The notes under the pieces were generated by a model that saw only the letters and a list, made by a program, of their open reading frames with translations, did not search any database and was not told the origin of the DNA. From positions 1-17,070 of the forward strand of contig JANRIC010000072.1 of the NCBI GenBank assembly GCA_033765345.1: a DNA stretch of 17,070 nt, given 5' to 3'. This DNA is from JANRIC01 sp033765345. Lineage in GTDB: Bacteria; Bacteroidota; Bacteroidia; Cytophagales; Microscillaceae. Position numbers and translations under genes: made by a program. This document shows, piece by piece, positions 8,385 to 16,696 of this stretch (position 1 is the stretch's first letter; each line of letters begins with the position of its first letter).

Positions 8385-10052
8385 ATGACACAAAAAATGT
8401 ATTATTACTTTTTCTATGGCTTACTGTGTGCCTTATTTGTCAGTAGCAACCTTCACGCACAAGTCTGGGATTACCAGACTGGAAGTGTGACCGTACCCTC
8501 ACAAGATGGCGTGATCACTTTAAGATCAAAAGTGGCCACTAGCAACAGTCCGTACACTACGGCAGATATGATAAGCTTGGATTTCGGGAAGGTATTTAAA
8601 AGTCTTGAAAAACCGGCCGGTTTTATCAATACTATGGCTAATCAGGGGTATGTAAAGCTATCCGTATTCTCTTATTCCGAAACCGCCAGCGACCGCAAAG
8701 GCCCGCTAGTGTTTGGAATAAAATCTACCCAGAATGGCAAATATGCAGGGGATACCTGGAATTATGCTTTTAATATTGTAGGAAACCCCACTGATAGGCC
8801 GGAATATGTAACTATCCAGGTAAAGAGTGATCAAATTAAAATGCTTTCCCAAGGACAGCAAGTTTATTCAACGGAAGGATGTAGAGAATATGCTATTTCT
8901 TTGCAAAATTTGATTACAGGCCTCGGAAATGTCTTTTTTGGCACAATTGCCTTTGTCAGTAGTTGGGGGCAACTAGATGTAAAAGCACCTTTAAAATGCA
9001 GTGAGGCTTGGCAAGGTAAACAACCCGTCATCGTGGAATTAGAGATTAAAGATGCCACCGTGGCCAGTGTTTCTATCCCCGGAATTGGCGAGCTGCTTCC
9101 TACTACTCTGTTTCTAAACCGAGACTCTCGAAACAAGATCAGAGACCTGTTTTTGAATCCTACTAAATATCCGGATTACACAATGGTATCCTTTCATAGA
9201 GGGCTTTGGCAGAATTATCCCGAAAATTCCCTGGAAGCTTTACAGGAAGCAGCTGACAATGGTGCTCAAATTATCGAGCTGGATGTGAAAGTGTCCAGTG
9301 ATAATGTACCCTATTTAATGCACGACGATTATATCTATCGAACTACCAACGCAAATACTGCCGATGGTAAAGGGCGTTATGATCAGTACACAGTTGCTGA
9401 AATAAAAGACTTAAAATTAAAAGACAAAAATGGGAATGTTACCGAGTATACTGTGCCTACACTGGAAGATGTTTTGAAGCATTTTGCGACATCGAATGTT
9501 TTATTGGCTCTGGACCCCGGGAATCACGGGGAATTGGTCGAGAACTTTCTCGAGCAATCAGTGGCTTTAGATGATCAATACCAAACCCTCGATTATGTAA
9601 TCTTCAAATCAAAATTGAGTGTAGCTGATTTTATGGCCGGGCCGCTGTCTAAGGTGCCTGCCGTCAAGCAATCCAGATTATTATACGTTCCTATCTGCTC
9701 ATCAGACGACGCTACAGTTCTGGATTTTTATAATTTATGGAAAAATCAATCTTATGCAAGGGCGTTTGAACTGAGCCAAAAAAATAATAGTGACTATCCT
9801 AACTCGATGACAGTTACAAACCTGGTAAAAGCTTCAGACAAACGTGTCCAAATGTTTTCTACCTGGCCGGAGGCTTGTCGTGGCCGATATGACGGACGTG
9901 AGCCCATAAATTGGTGCTGCAATGATGTAGATGGAGACTTGAAGGGAGACTGGAACTTCCTTACTCAAACCGTAGGGGCTACCTTAATTATTTCTGATAG
10001 ACCCTACTTACTCAATCAATATTTGTATGCCGTCGGTCAGAGGCCTGATTAA
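8385..10052 (+). CDS. Exported GDPD-family protein with unassigned N-terminal domain
   Basis: From the ATG at 8385 the product has 555 residues with a clean signal peptide, likely cleaved after A25 (NLHA then QVWDY). An upstream in-frame ATG at 8331 would add 18 residues and gives a less typical signal. Residues about 26-250 form a strand-rich region I do not recognise. The GDPD barrel follows: SFHRGLWQNYPENSLEAL (269-286) with H271, R272 and E280; IIELDVKV with E299 and D301; LMHDD with H313; and LALDPG with D377. Position 378 is proline where the first GDPD here has lysine. The last part, NDVDGDLKGDWNFL and LIISDRPYLLNQYL, aligns with the end of the first GDPD, so the barrel is complete. 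No T9SS sorting domain is present; the protein is probably periplasmic. The gene lies 82 bp after the first GDPD and 32 bp before the next gene, suggesting one operon. Confidence 0.87.
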   Translation: MTQKMYYYFFYGLLCALFVSSNLHAQVWDYQTGSVTVPSQDGVITLRSKVATSNSPYTTADMISLDFGKVFKSLEKPAGFINTMANQGYVKLSVFSYSETASDRKGPLVFGIKSTQNGKYAGDTWNYAFNIVGNPTDRPEYVTIQVKSDQIKMLSQGQQVYSTEGCREYAISLQNLITGLGNVFFGTIAFVSSWGQLDVKAPLKCSEAWQGKQPVIVELEIKDATVASVSIPGIGELLPTTLFLNRDSRNKIRDLFLNPTKYPDYTMVSFHRGLWQNYPENSLEALQEAADNGAQIIELDVKVSSDNVPYLMHDDYIYRTTNANTADGKGRYDQYTVAEIKDLKLKDKNGNVTEYTVPTLEDVLKHFATSNVLLALDPGNHGELVENFLEQSVALDDQYQTLDYVIFKSKLSVADFMAGPLSKVPAVKQSRLLYVPICSSDDATVLDFYNLWKNQSYARAFELSQKNNSDYPNSMTVTNLVKASDKRVQMFSTWPEACRGRYDGREPINWCCNDVDGDLKGDWNFLTQTVGATLIISDRPYLLNQYLYAVGQRPD

Positions 10053-10084
10053 TAAGCCCTTAAAATTTCAAATTCAAGATAAAA

Positions 10085-13000
10085 ATGAGAAAATTTATAA
10101 AAAAGCTATTACCAATCTGGCTTTATCTGGGAATGGTGTTCATGCTCATCATATCTACAGAACAGATTGCCACGGCACAAGGGAATTACCCCTCTCCGAT
10201 TCGCAACTATCCCCTAAGCCAAATAGACGGAATAAAGGACATTTCAAGTAGTGGAAAAAGCGGCCTATCCATGAGTTCAGTAAGTTTTAATTCTTCGATC
10301 CAAGACCGATTCGGACAAAGTAATCAGGTGGCTTATTTTTCTTCTACTTTTTCCAACATCAAAACCCCAAATTTCTTTGAAGAAGCCAATATTAGCAACG
10401 GCTACACCATTTCGTTTTGGTTTTATATTAGTCAAGCTGAGTCCAATTGGACTGGTTATCCGCCTCAATACCTAGATACTGAGCAGTTTTTCTTCATTCA
10501 AAAAGATGAAAAAGAACTTTTTGGGCTAAAGAAGTACAAAAACCGAATAGGTAATAACCGTTACGCCCACCAGACAGATCAGCCCTGGATTTTATGGCTC
10601 GAGAACCCGCAGATATTATCCCAAGCCGGTTGGTATCAGGTTGTTCTGGTACAGAAGCCTGAATCGCTCAGGTGTTGGTTGATTCCCCCTGACGGAAACC
10701 TGGATTGTACCTATACTTTGTACATACAGCAAGATTTGTCAAGTGCAAATACTTTTGGGATAGGCACTACCCTAAATAAGGCTTTCCCTTACATCGATGA
10801 TTTCCAGGTATTTGATACCCCTCTTTCCTCCGACCAGGTTTATAGACTTCATGCTGATCAGAGCAAAAAGCCTTACATAGATTTGTATGTCAACGACCAA
10901 TTCAAGCGAACTTATTATCCTAATCAGGATTATGAGGAAAATGACCTCTATTTGGGGCAGAAGGTTGAGTTTCGGGCTTACAACATCAACGACATCCAAA
11001 ATACCGAATTTAAAGGATTGCCTTACGCCTGGCTATCAAACTTTGGACGAATGGCTGCTTATGAAGTAGAATCCAACAGCCAACCTGGAGAATATGCACC
11101 GTTCATCCCGTTCAATTACACCGCTCATCATATAAATTTTTATAAAAGGTTGCCCAGTCAACCCGTCAAACTTCAGGACTGGGTTCAGAATGCCGACGGT
11201 TCGTGGTCGTATATTTATTACGCTCAGGTTCGAATGGATGCCAAGCTAAATACCTATACACCTCCCTATGTGTGGCCTAAAGGCCAACCCGATGTGTCTG
11301 AAAAAGGTATGAGTGCCAATTCTTCGCGAAGATATGCTCAATATCAGGGCTATGCTATTGAATTCCTAGCAGATTATTTTAAAGGACTTTCTTCAGATTT
11401 CTCCAACTTTAACCAATCCAAGTATCTGCTTTGGAATGACCGGGATGAACGCTTAATCATAGAAGATGCTAATACCCTAAAGCTGTATAAGAAAGATTTC
11501 TTTACTGACAGCCAGGGGTATGTCTTAAAATTTCAGCATCTGTATGAGGATATCGAGAAGGGTAGTAATGTGGCGATTGATGACAATCGAGCGCTCACTT
11601 ACTTTATGAATGCCTATCGCCAAAACCGCTATAACGGCACGCTCCAAGATAAATATAAATACCAGGGCTGGCCGATGATGGATAAAAATACTGATGCTAC
11701 CCACCCCTTTGGTATTTTTGATGCCAACAATGATGGCTCGGTTACCAATGCTACTGATGATTACGCAACTGCTCCCGGACAGGTAGAGTTTATCGGGGGA
11801 AATGGAGAAGTAGTTCGCTTTAAATTTAATGTCAGCTCCCCTTTTCAAACTGATTTGGGCTTTTATGGCCACATTCAAGGCCGAAGAATTGGATGGAAGA
11901 GCCAACAGGACTACACCATTACTAAGCTGACGTTCAAAGATTCAAATTATCAGCCCCAAGTATTTGTCAGAACCTATACCCCCGGCGTAGAATTTAGCAC
12001 GCAGCCGGTAGAGAATGATTATCAATTGTTTCCAAATCCTGATCCGAGGCTGGAACATATTGATTTTATTAATGGTAATTGGATATTGCATTTGCCCGAA
12101 GAAGACTACCGCGCCCGAGCCATAACCCTCTGTGTGGCGGCACCGGGAGGCGATATGGTTATGGTGGGTGGATTGCCCCGAGAAAACATGAATACTTCTT
12201 TCAGAGCAGGGCACGTGTCAGTGGCTGATGCTGACGGCCCATTCGACCGAAGCAACATCGCCCCAGGATCATTTGAACTGGATGAGGGCGTAGGCACTGA
12301 AATTGGCTTTTATAGAAGAGATATCAATCTACCTCCCTATGAGACCTACTTTCCATACTATGAGAACATGAAGACTAACCTGGGAATCATTAGTTCCAAA
12401 AATTATTCATTTAAAAAAGACACCAAAGTGTCTTTTGGAGCCCTCGATCCCAGACCCGAATTTAGCTTCCAGAGTTATGCCTTTGACTTTTCACTAGGCA
12501 GCGAAGCTCTGGCTCGGGTACTCCCTTTTGCATCTTATGGATCGGACATTCATTGGGAGCTCAATCAATTTGATAAAAACAATAGCACTGGGACGTTAGG
12601 AAGCCTGGTAACTTCCCAAACGGGTACTACCTTTAATTACACTTTTAATACCGAAGGTGATTTTATGCTGACGGTTTATTACGGAGTATCTACTAATAAC
12701 CCGGTCCGAACCTATATCCACGTATCAAATAGCTACGGAGAGGCGACCCAGGCTGGCAGTACCAAGGGCAATATTGAAGTCAGAAATCTGACCAATGATG
12801 AAAAGGGATGGCTAGGTCTGGATATGGATGTTAATAATTATAAAATAGCCCAGGTTACAAATGTATGGAGTGAATATAAATTTGTTAAAGGACCCAGAAA
12901 TACCGAAGTGACTAATGATCGTTGGGGACCATTTAATAATTATAGCTCCAGATACGCTTGGTATCATCGAGTCGACGGAGTGGATAATCCTGTAATGCCT

Positions 13001-13927
13001 TATCTAAGTGCCTCGGATTTTAAAAATGCTGAAATGGCAGCCTTAGATACTTGGTTTCCTAAAGCTTGGGTATTACACTACTCTTCTTCTTTAGGAGATA
13101 CACCCCCTTCAAGCATTGATCATCCGCGTAACCCGGTTTGGAATCCTTCCACGAATCAATTTTTGGAAGCCAAGATAGCCAACAACTCTAGTGATCCGAT
13201 CAATACCGCTGCCAGTACTATCGAGAATTTTTCGGCTAGTTATTCTTTCAATGAAGATGACTACGAAATGAATTTCTACTGGCTTTCTCCTACTGTTACT
13301 TACGGATGGATTGTACCTTCCTACTACAAATCCATACTAAAACTCCATAAGGTATTTGACAATAGCACCGGAGTTTTTGCCAGTACAGCTCCGGCGCATC
13401 CGAGTTCAGCTGGGAATGGCTACGATCCCCGGTTTTTTGAAAATTATGATGCCGTAGCAGGTGAATATCATTTTTATAATGATTTGCGCTTTGGCCGCGC
13501 CGTAATTCTGAATGCTAATGAATCCATTCAGGATATAGTGGTTAAAAACCAAAACGGTGATTTTATCGCCGGACCAACCAATGTATTGAATTATACTGCT
13601 ACTATGGATAAACTTGATGTCAATCCCCTAATAGGGAGGGAGGCAAAAGCCGAAGAACCGGAAGGCTTTAAGCTTTATCCCAATCCGATTGATCATAACG
13701 AGCTGATCCTAAATTTCTACCTAAATGAATCCCAACCCATCGAGATTTCCATAGTGGATGTGCTCGGAAAAATACTCTATCAAAAAGCGTTTTCTAATTT
13801 AAAAGCCCAAGCATTTAACCAAATTAAAATTTCTGAAATGCACACGTTTTTGAATCCAGGTACTTATCTGATTAAAGTAGTTTGCAAAGAATTTTCAAAA
13901 GAAGAAAGAATCATATTTATCCAATAG
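10085..13927 (+). CDS. Large secreted protein: LamG-like domain, unassigned middle, T9SS sorting domain
   Basis: A 1280-residue protein predicted to cross the inner membrane by Sec (signal peptide about 1-31, cleavage after ATA before QG) and the outer membrane by the type IX system, ending on the cell surface or outside. Residues about 38-256 resemble a LamG/concanavalin-like fold: NGYTISFWFYIS at the start, AGWYQVVLVQ in the middle and IDDFQVFDTPLSSDQVYRLH (237-256) at the end, the usual closing motif. About 260-1190 is aromatic- and Asn-rich and not assigned to a known family by eye. It contains an Asp-rich calcium-type loop DANNDGSVTNATDD (546-559) and a PKD-like stretch near 800-880 with FNTEGDFMLTVYYGV. 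The T9SS type A domain is 1195-1280 (FKLYPNP, then VDVLGKILYQ and NPGTYLIKV). No catalytic motif was recognised, so binding or a structural role is as likely as enzymatic activity. It sits 32 bp after the second GDPD and 34 bp before the repeat protein. Confidence 0.88.
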   Translation: MRKFIKKLLPIWLYLGMVFMLIISTEQIATAQGNYPSPIRNYPLSQIDGIKDISSSGKSGLSMSSVSFNSSIQDRFGQSNQVAYFSSTFSNIKTPNFFEEANISNGYTISFWFYISQAESNWTGYPPQYLDTEQFFFIQKDEKELFGLKKYKNRIGNNRYAHQTDQPWILWLENPQILSQAGWYQVVLVQKPESLRCWLIPPDGNLDCTYTLYIQQDLSSANTFGIGTTLNKAFPYIDDFQVFDTPLSSDQVYRLHADQSKKPYIDLYVNDQFKRTYYPNQDYEENDLYLGQKVEFRAYNINDIQNTEFKGLPYAWLSNFGRMAAYEVESNSQPGEYAPFIPFNYTAHHINFYKRLPSQPVKLQDWVQNADGSWSYIYYAQVRMDAKLNTYTPPYVWPKGQPDVSEKGMSANSSRRYAQYQGYAIEFLADYFKGLSSDFSNFNQSKYLLWNDRDERLIIEDANTLKLYKKDFFTDSQGYVLKFQHLYEDIEKGSNVAIDDNRALTYFMNAYRQNRYNGTLQDKYKYQGWPMMDKNTDATHPFGIFDANNDGSVTNATDDYATAPGQVEFIGGNGEVVRFKFNVSSPFQTDLGFYGHIQGRRIGWKSQQDYTITKLTFKDSNYQPQVFVRTYTPGVEFSTQPVENDYQLFPNPDPRLEHIDFINGNWILHLPEEDYRARAITLCVAAPGGDMVMVGGLPRENMNTSFRAGHVSVADADGPFDRSNIAPGSFELDEGVGTEIGFYRRDINLPPYETYFPYYENMKTNLGIISSKNYSFKKDTKVSFGALDPRPEFSFQSYAFDFSLGSEALARVLPFASYGSDIHWELNQFDKNNSTGTLGSLVTSQTGTTFNYTFNTEGDFMLTVYYGVSTNNPVRTYIHVSNSYGEATQAGSTKGNIEVRNLTNDEKGWLGLDMDVNNYKIAQVTNVWSEYKFVKGPRNTEVTNDRWGPFNNYSSRYAWYHRVDGVDNPVMPYLSASDFKNAEMAALDTWFPKAWVLHYSSSLGDTPPSSIDHPRNPVWNPSTNQFLEAKIANNSSDPINTAASTIENFSASYSFNEDDYEMNFYWLSPTVTYGWIVPSYYKSILKLHKVFDNSTGVFASTAPAHPSSAGNGYDPRFFENYDAVAGEYHFYNDLRFGRAVILNANESIQDIVVKNQNGDFIAGPTNVLNYTATMDKLDVNPLIGREAKAEEPEGFKLYPNPIDHNELILNFYLNESQPIEISIVDVLGKILYQKAFSNLKAQAFNQIKISEMHTFLNPGTYLIKVVCKEFSKEERIIFIQ

Positions 13928-13961
13928 TTTCTAACTTACAAAATTTAAAACAATCTAAAAA

Positions 13962-16685
13962 ATGAAATCTCAAAATAAATTATCCCTTTGGAACGACCTA
14001 TTTCTTTTATTTGCCTATATGACCCAAGAATTTTTAAAATTCTATAATTCAACCATAATAAGACAAATCGCCATAGTTTTTTTCATATTATTTATGGTTG
14101 TAGGTACCGCTTTTGCCCAAACTTTTCCTACAAGTCCGGATCTTAAGTCAATATCGGAGGCTGGTTACATATTAAATAATGACAATACAAATGTTGCATC
14201 ATTTCTTCGCTTGAACAACAGAAACTCTGGATGGAATATCATAAGCTGGAATGGTACGAATAATCTTGCTTTTAACTGGGCATCTACAAACGGAAGTATT
14301 TGGCAGGATCAAGGAACAAATTTCTTTACATTCACAAACAACGGTAAATTGGGCATTAACACCTCTCCCAGTGCTAATTTGGATGTAGTTGGCAATATGA
14401 GACTTACGAATGATTTACGTTTTACCAACACGGGCGATATGAAAGGCTTGGTTTGGGGAGGAAATACCTGGGCATCCTACTTCAGTAGAATCGACGATTA
14501 TAATGGACAGTTAAACATTCTAACTGATGATAATCTTTACTTTGGTGGTATAGATCAAAACACTGGGCTGCCTACCGTGGATAAAACCATGTATATGAAC
14601 ATGGGTAACAAAAGAGTGGGGATTAACAACACATCGCCCGCCTCCACACTTGATGTCAGTGGTAATGTAAAAATCACTAACCAACCGTCCAGTGCAACAA
14701 GCACGAATGCCATCATTGTTGATCCTATCAATCCAAATCCTGCCACTCAGGCTTTGCAGGTCTTTGGTAATTCAAGTGGAAATGACGGAATCACCGTAGA
14801 AAATCTTGGCACTGGTAACCCTCAACTGAGGTTTCTTAACGCCGGAGCAGAGAAAGCAGCGATAACGCTCGCCAAAGGAAGCCCTAATAACACGGTCTAC
14901 CATTTTATAGACGGAAACAATATTATGGCGATTACCAAAGATAATGTTCAAATCAACCCCAATACTGGCTCTGCTATGTATATGCAGGGCGGCAGATACT
15001 CGACAGGGACAGGTTTTACAAATAGTGAAGGCGCTTTTTCATTTGATCTTCCCGGAACGGGAATCGTAAGCTTTTCTGACAATGTTGTTTTTAATGGCGG
15101 AAATGTAGGAATCAATAAAGGGAGTGCTATGCCTACGGCTAAACTGGATATTGTTGGAAACATCAAGATGACCAACAACGGAGCAAATTCTTTCCAACTT
15201 CTCAGTGGAGCAAGCACAAACAACACAAGTTTAGGCATCGGGCGAACCGCTACCGATTTGGAATTTGGTGTTGCTGTTAATAATGGAAATTTTGCGTCAA
15301 ATGCAGTTGCCGGAGATGTGATCATTCGTCAAAATAATTCAAGCAACAAACTTTTATTCAATGTCGGTTCTGGTGCTTCCACTTTAGCACTTACAAACAA
15401 TTCCGTCATTCTTACAGGTAGCCTGACTACCAGCGGTACTCTGACTGCGGGTAGCATCACCACGGCTGGAAGTCTTACTGTTGGCAGCATCAATACCAGT
15501 GGAAGCCTCACAGCGAGCAACCTGACGGCAAGCGGTACGCTGACCGTAGGCACCATGGTTCTTAGTGGAATAAATGACAATTTAACCCTGGGTCGTAGTA
15601 TTAATTATAGCTCCACCACAGGTATTTCTAATACAAGCGTAGGAAGCAACGCTGGTAAAAATATTACTTCAGGATACCATAACGACAACTTTGGTGCATT
15701 TGCCGGTCCTTCTATCACCACCGGATATCAGAATAATAACTTTGGTGGTGCCTCAGGTTATTATATTACAACTGGTTATCAGAATAATAACTATGGCTAC
15801 TCTGCCGGTAATGAAAACGTATCTGGCTTTTTGAATTCAAATTTCGGTCATCAGGCAGGCAAAAGCTTAACCGGAAACGGTAATGTTACATTAGGGGCAA
15901 ATGCCGGTATGGCTAATGCTAATTTAAATTATAGTGTTTTGATAGGGTATAACGCCGGGTATGATGCGGATGCTTCAACTTCCGATATTAAATCAACAAA
16001 GCCGTTCTTTATGGTTAATAACTCGGCCAGCAACGAAAATCCACTCTTGTTTGGATATTTTGTAGATACAGATGATTACAACAGTACCGCAGATCCTAAT
16101 GCAAGCCGATATGGAACAGGTTCAATAAGAATGGCGCAACTGGGAATAAATACCCACGAGTTGGTAGATAGTTGTGCCTTGACTGTAGGAGGTGCCGTGC
16201 ATATCGGTCCGAAAGACAACGATGCTAATACCAGTTTTTCAGCAGCCAACACTAAGTATTATAAAGACTACCTTCTTTGGGTAGAAAAAGGAATCGTGAG
16301 TGAGGATTACGCCATTGTCCCTAAGGCTGATTGGGCTGATGCCCCTGCTGACGGGGATGGAAGCATCATACAAATGAGTGAAGACAGATGGGGAGATTTT
16401 GTTTTTGGAGATAATTATGACCTCATTTCCCTCAAAGAATTAGAGGAATTTATTAACAAAAACAAACACCTGCCTGGCATCCCTTCGGCAGAGGAGATCG
16501 TTAAGCAAGGCTATAGTCTGTCTAAGATGAATAAAAACTTCATCGTCAAAATAGAAGAACTCACCCTCTACACCATCGAGCAGGATAAAAAAATCAAAGC
16601 CCTTGAGCTACAACTCACCCAGTATGAATCACTGGCCAAAGAAGTAGAAGCTTTGAAAAAACAAATGAAAGGCAAGAAGAAATAA
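13962..16685 (+). CDS. Exported tail-fibre-like repeat protein with C-terminal coiled coil
   Basis: A 907-residue exported protein, probably a fibrous surface adhesin. The signal region ends GTAFA before QTFPTS. A second ATG at 14019 (residue 20) would give a more usual signal length; I keep 13962 because the A-rich stretch before it is typical of starts here. Three tail-fibre segments of the type GI-N-x-SP-x-A-x-LDV-x-GN occur near residues 129, 217 and 381. They are followed by an 11-residue repeat tract (486-529) and a 17-residue repeat tract (about 557-668). The C-terminal region (DNYDLISLKELEEFINKNKH, LPGIPSAEE, VKIEELTLY) is a widespread Bacteroidota ending that resembles the part next to peptidase S74 chaperone domains. 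A charged coiled coil (about 865-907) closes the protein. No T9SS domain is present, so its route through the outer membrane is unclear. It is the last gene before a strong terminator. Confidence 0.85.
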   Translation: MKSQNKLSLWNDLFLLFAYMTQEFLKFYNSTIIRQIAIVFFILFMVVGTAFAQTFPTSPDLKSISEAGYILNNDNTNVASFLRLNNRNSGWNIISWNGTNNLAFNWASTNGSIWQDQGTNFFTFTNNGKLGINTSPSANLDVVGNMRLTNDLRFTNTGDMKGLVWGGNTWASYFSRIDDYNGQLNILTDDNLYFGGIDQNTGLPTVDKTMYMNMGNKRVGINNTSPASTLDVSGNVKITNQPSSATSTNAIIVDPINPNPATQALQVFGNSSGNDGITVENLGTGNPQLRFLNAGAEKAAITLAKGSPNNTVYHFIDGNNIMAITKDNVQINPNTGSAMYMQGGRYSTGTGFTNSEGAFSFDLPGTGIVSFSDNVVFNGGNVGINKGSAMPTAKLDIVGNIKMTNNGANSFQLLSGASTNNTSLGIGRTATDLEFGVAVNNGNFASNAVAGDVIIRQNNSSNKLLFNVGSGASTLALTNNSVILTGSLTTSGTLTAGSITTAGSLTVGSINTSGSLTASNLTASGTLTVGTMVLSGINDNLTLGRSINYSSTTGISNTSVGSNAGKNITSGYHNDNFGAFAGPSITTGYQNNNFGGASGYYITTGYQNNNYGYSAGNENVSGFLNSNFGHQAGKSLTGNGNVTLGANAGMANANLNYSVLIGYNAGYDADASTSDIKSTKPFFMVNNSASNENPLLFGYFVDTDDYNSTADPNASRYGTGSIRMAQLGINTHELVDSCALTVGGAVHIGPKDNDANTSFSAANTKYYKDYLLWVEKGIVSEDYAIVPKADWADAPADGDGSIIQMSEDRWGDFVFGDNYDLISLKELEEFINKNKHLPGIPSAEEIVKQGYSLSKMNKNFIVKIEELTLYTIEQDKKIKALELQLTQYESLAKEVEALKKQMKGKKK
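15417..15548 (+). repeat. 11-residue coding repeat, four copies
   Basis: Residues 486-529 of the tail-fibre-like protein divide into four 11-residue units, each a six plus a five: GSLTTS-GTLTA, GSITTA-GSLTV, GSINTS-GSLTA and SNLTAS-GTLTV. A fifth, partial unit (GTMVLSG) follows. The alternating Gly/Ser, aliphatic and Thr pattern is that of a narrow beta-solenoid or triple beta-helix shaft. The DNA copies differ at many third positions, so the repeat is old or under protein-level selection rather than a fresh duplication. Confidence 0.85.
15630..15965 (+). repeat. 17-residue coding repeat, about seven copies
   Basis: Residues about 557-668 of the tail-fibre-like protein repeat every 17 residues: NTSVGSNAGKNITSGYH, NDNFGAFAGPSITTGYQ, NNNFGGASGYYITTGYQ, NNNYGYSAGNENVSGFL, one 16-residue unit starting NSNFGHQAG, then NVTLGANAG and SVLIGYNAG units. 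The pattern N-x-x-aromatic/aliphatic-G-x-x-AG-x-x-x-TTG-x-x is known from S74-type tail fibres and is related in style to trimeric adhesin heads. Copies two to four share near-identical DNA (TATCAGAATAATAACT at 15726 and again 51 bp later), so this part expanded more recently than the 11-residue tract. Confidence 0.88.
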
Positions 16686-16696
16686 GTAGATATTTC

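Noticed and set aside
8385..10052. T9SS sorting domain on the second GDPD
   Set aside because: The C-terminus aligns with the end of the GDPD barrel and stops at GQRPD, leaving no room for a sorting domain.
10027..10251. 74-codon frame spanning the junction of the second GDPD and the LamG protein
   Set aside because: It overlaps the ends of both well-supported genes in another frame, with no recognisable domain.
11525..12297. Several minus-strand open frames inside the LamG protein gene
   Set aside because: They are opposite-strand shadows of a continuous, domain-bearing gene. No minus-strand frame in the window shows a recognisable domain or its own start signals.
13962..16685. Prophage or phage tail module
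   Set aside because: Fibre-type repeats and the C-terminal ending are common in Bacteroidota surface proteins. The gene has a signal peptide and no phage structural, lysis or integrase gene is nearby.
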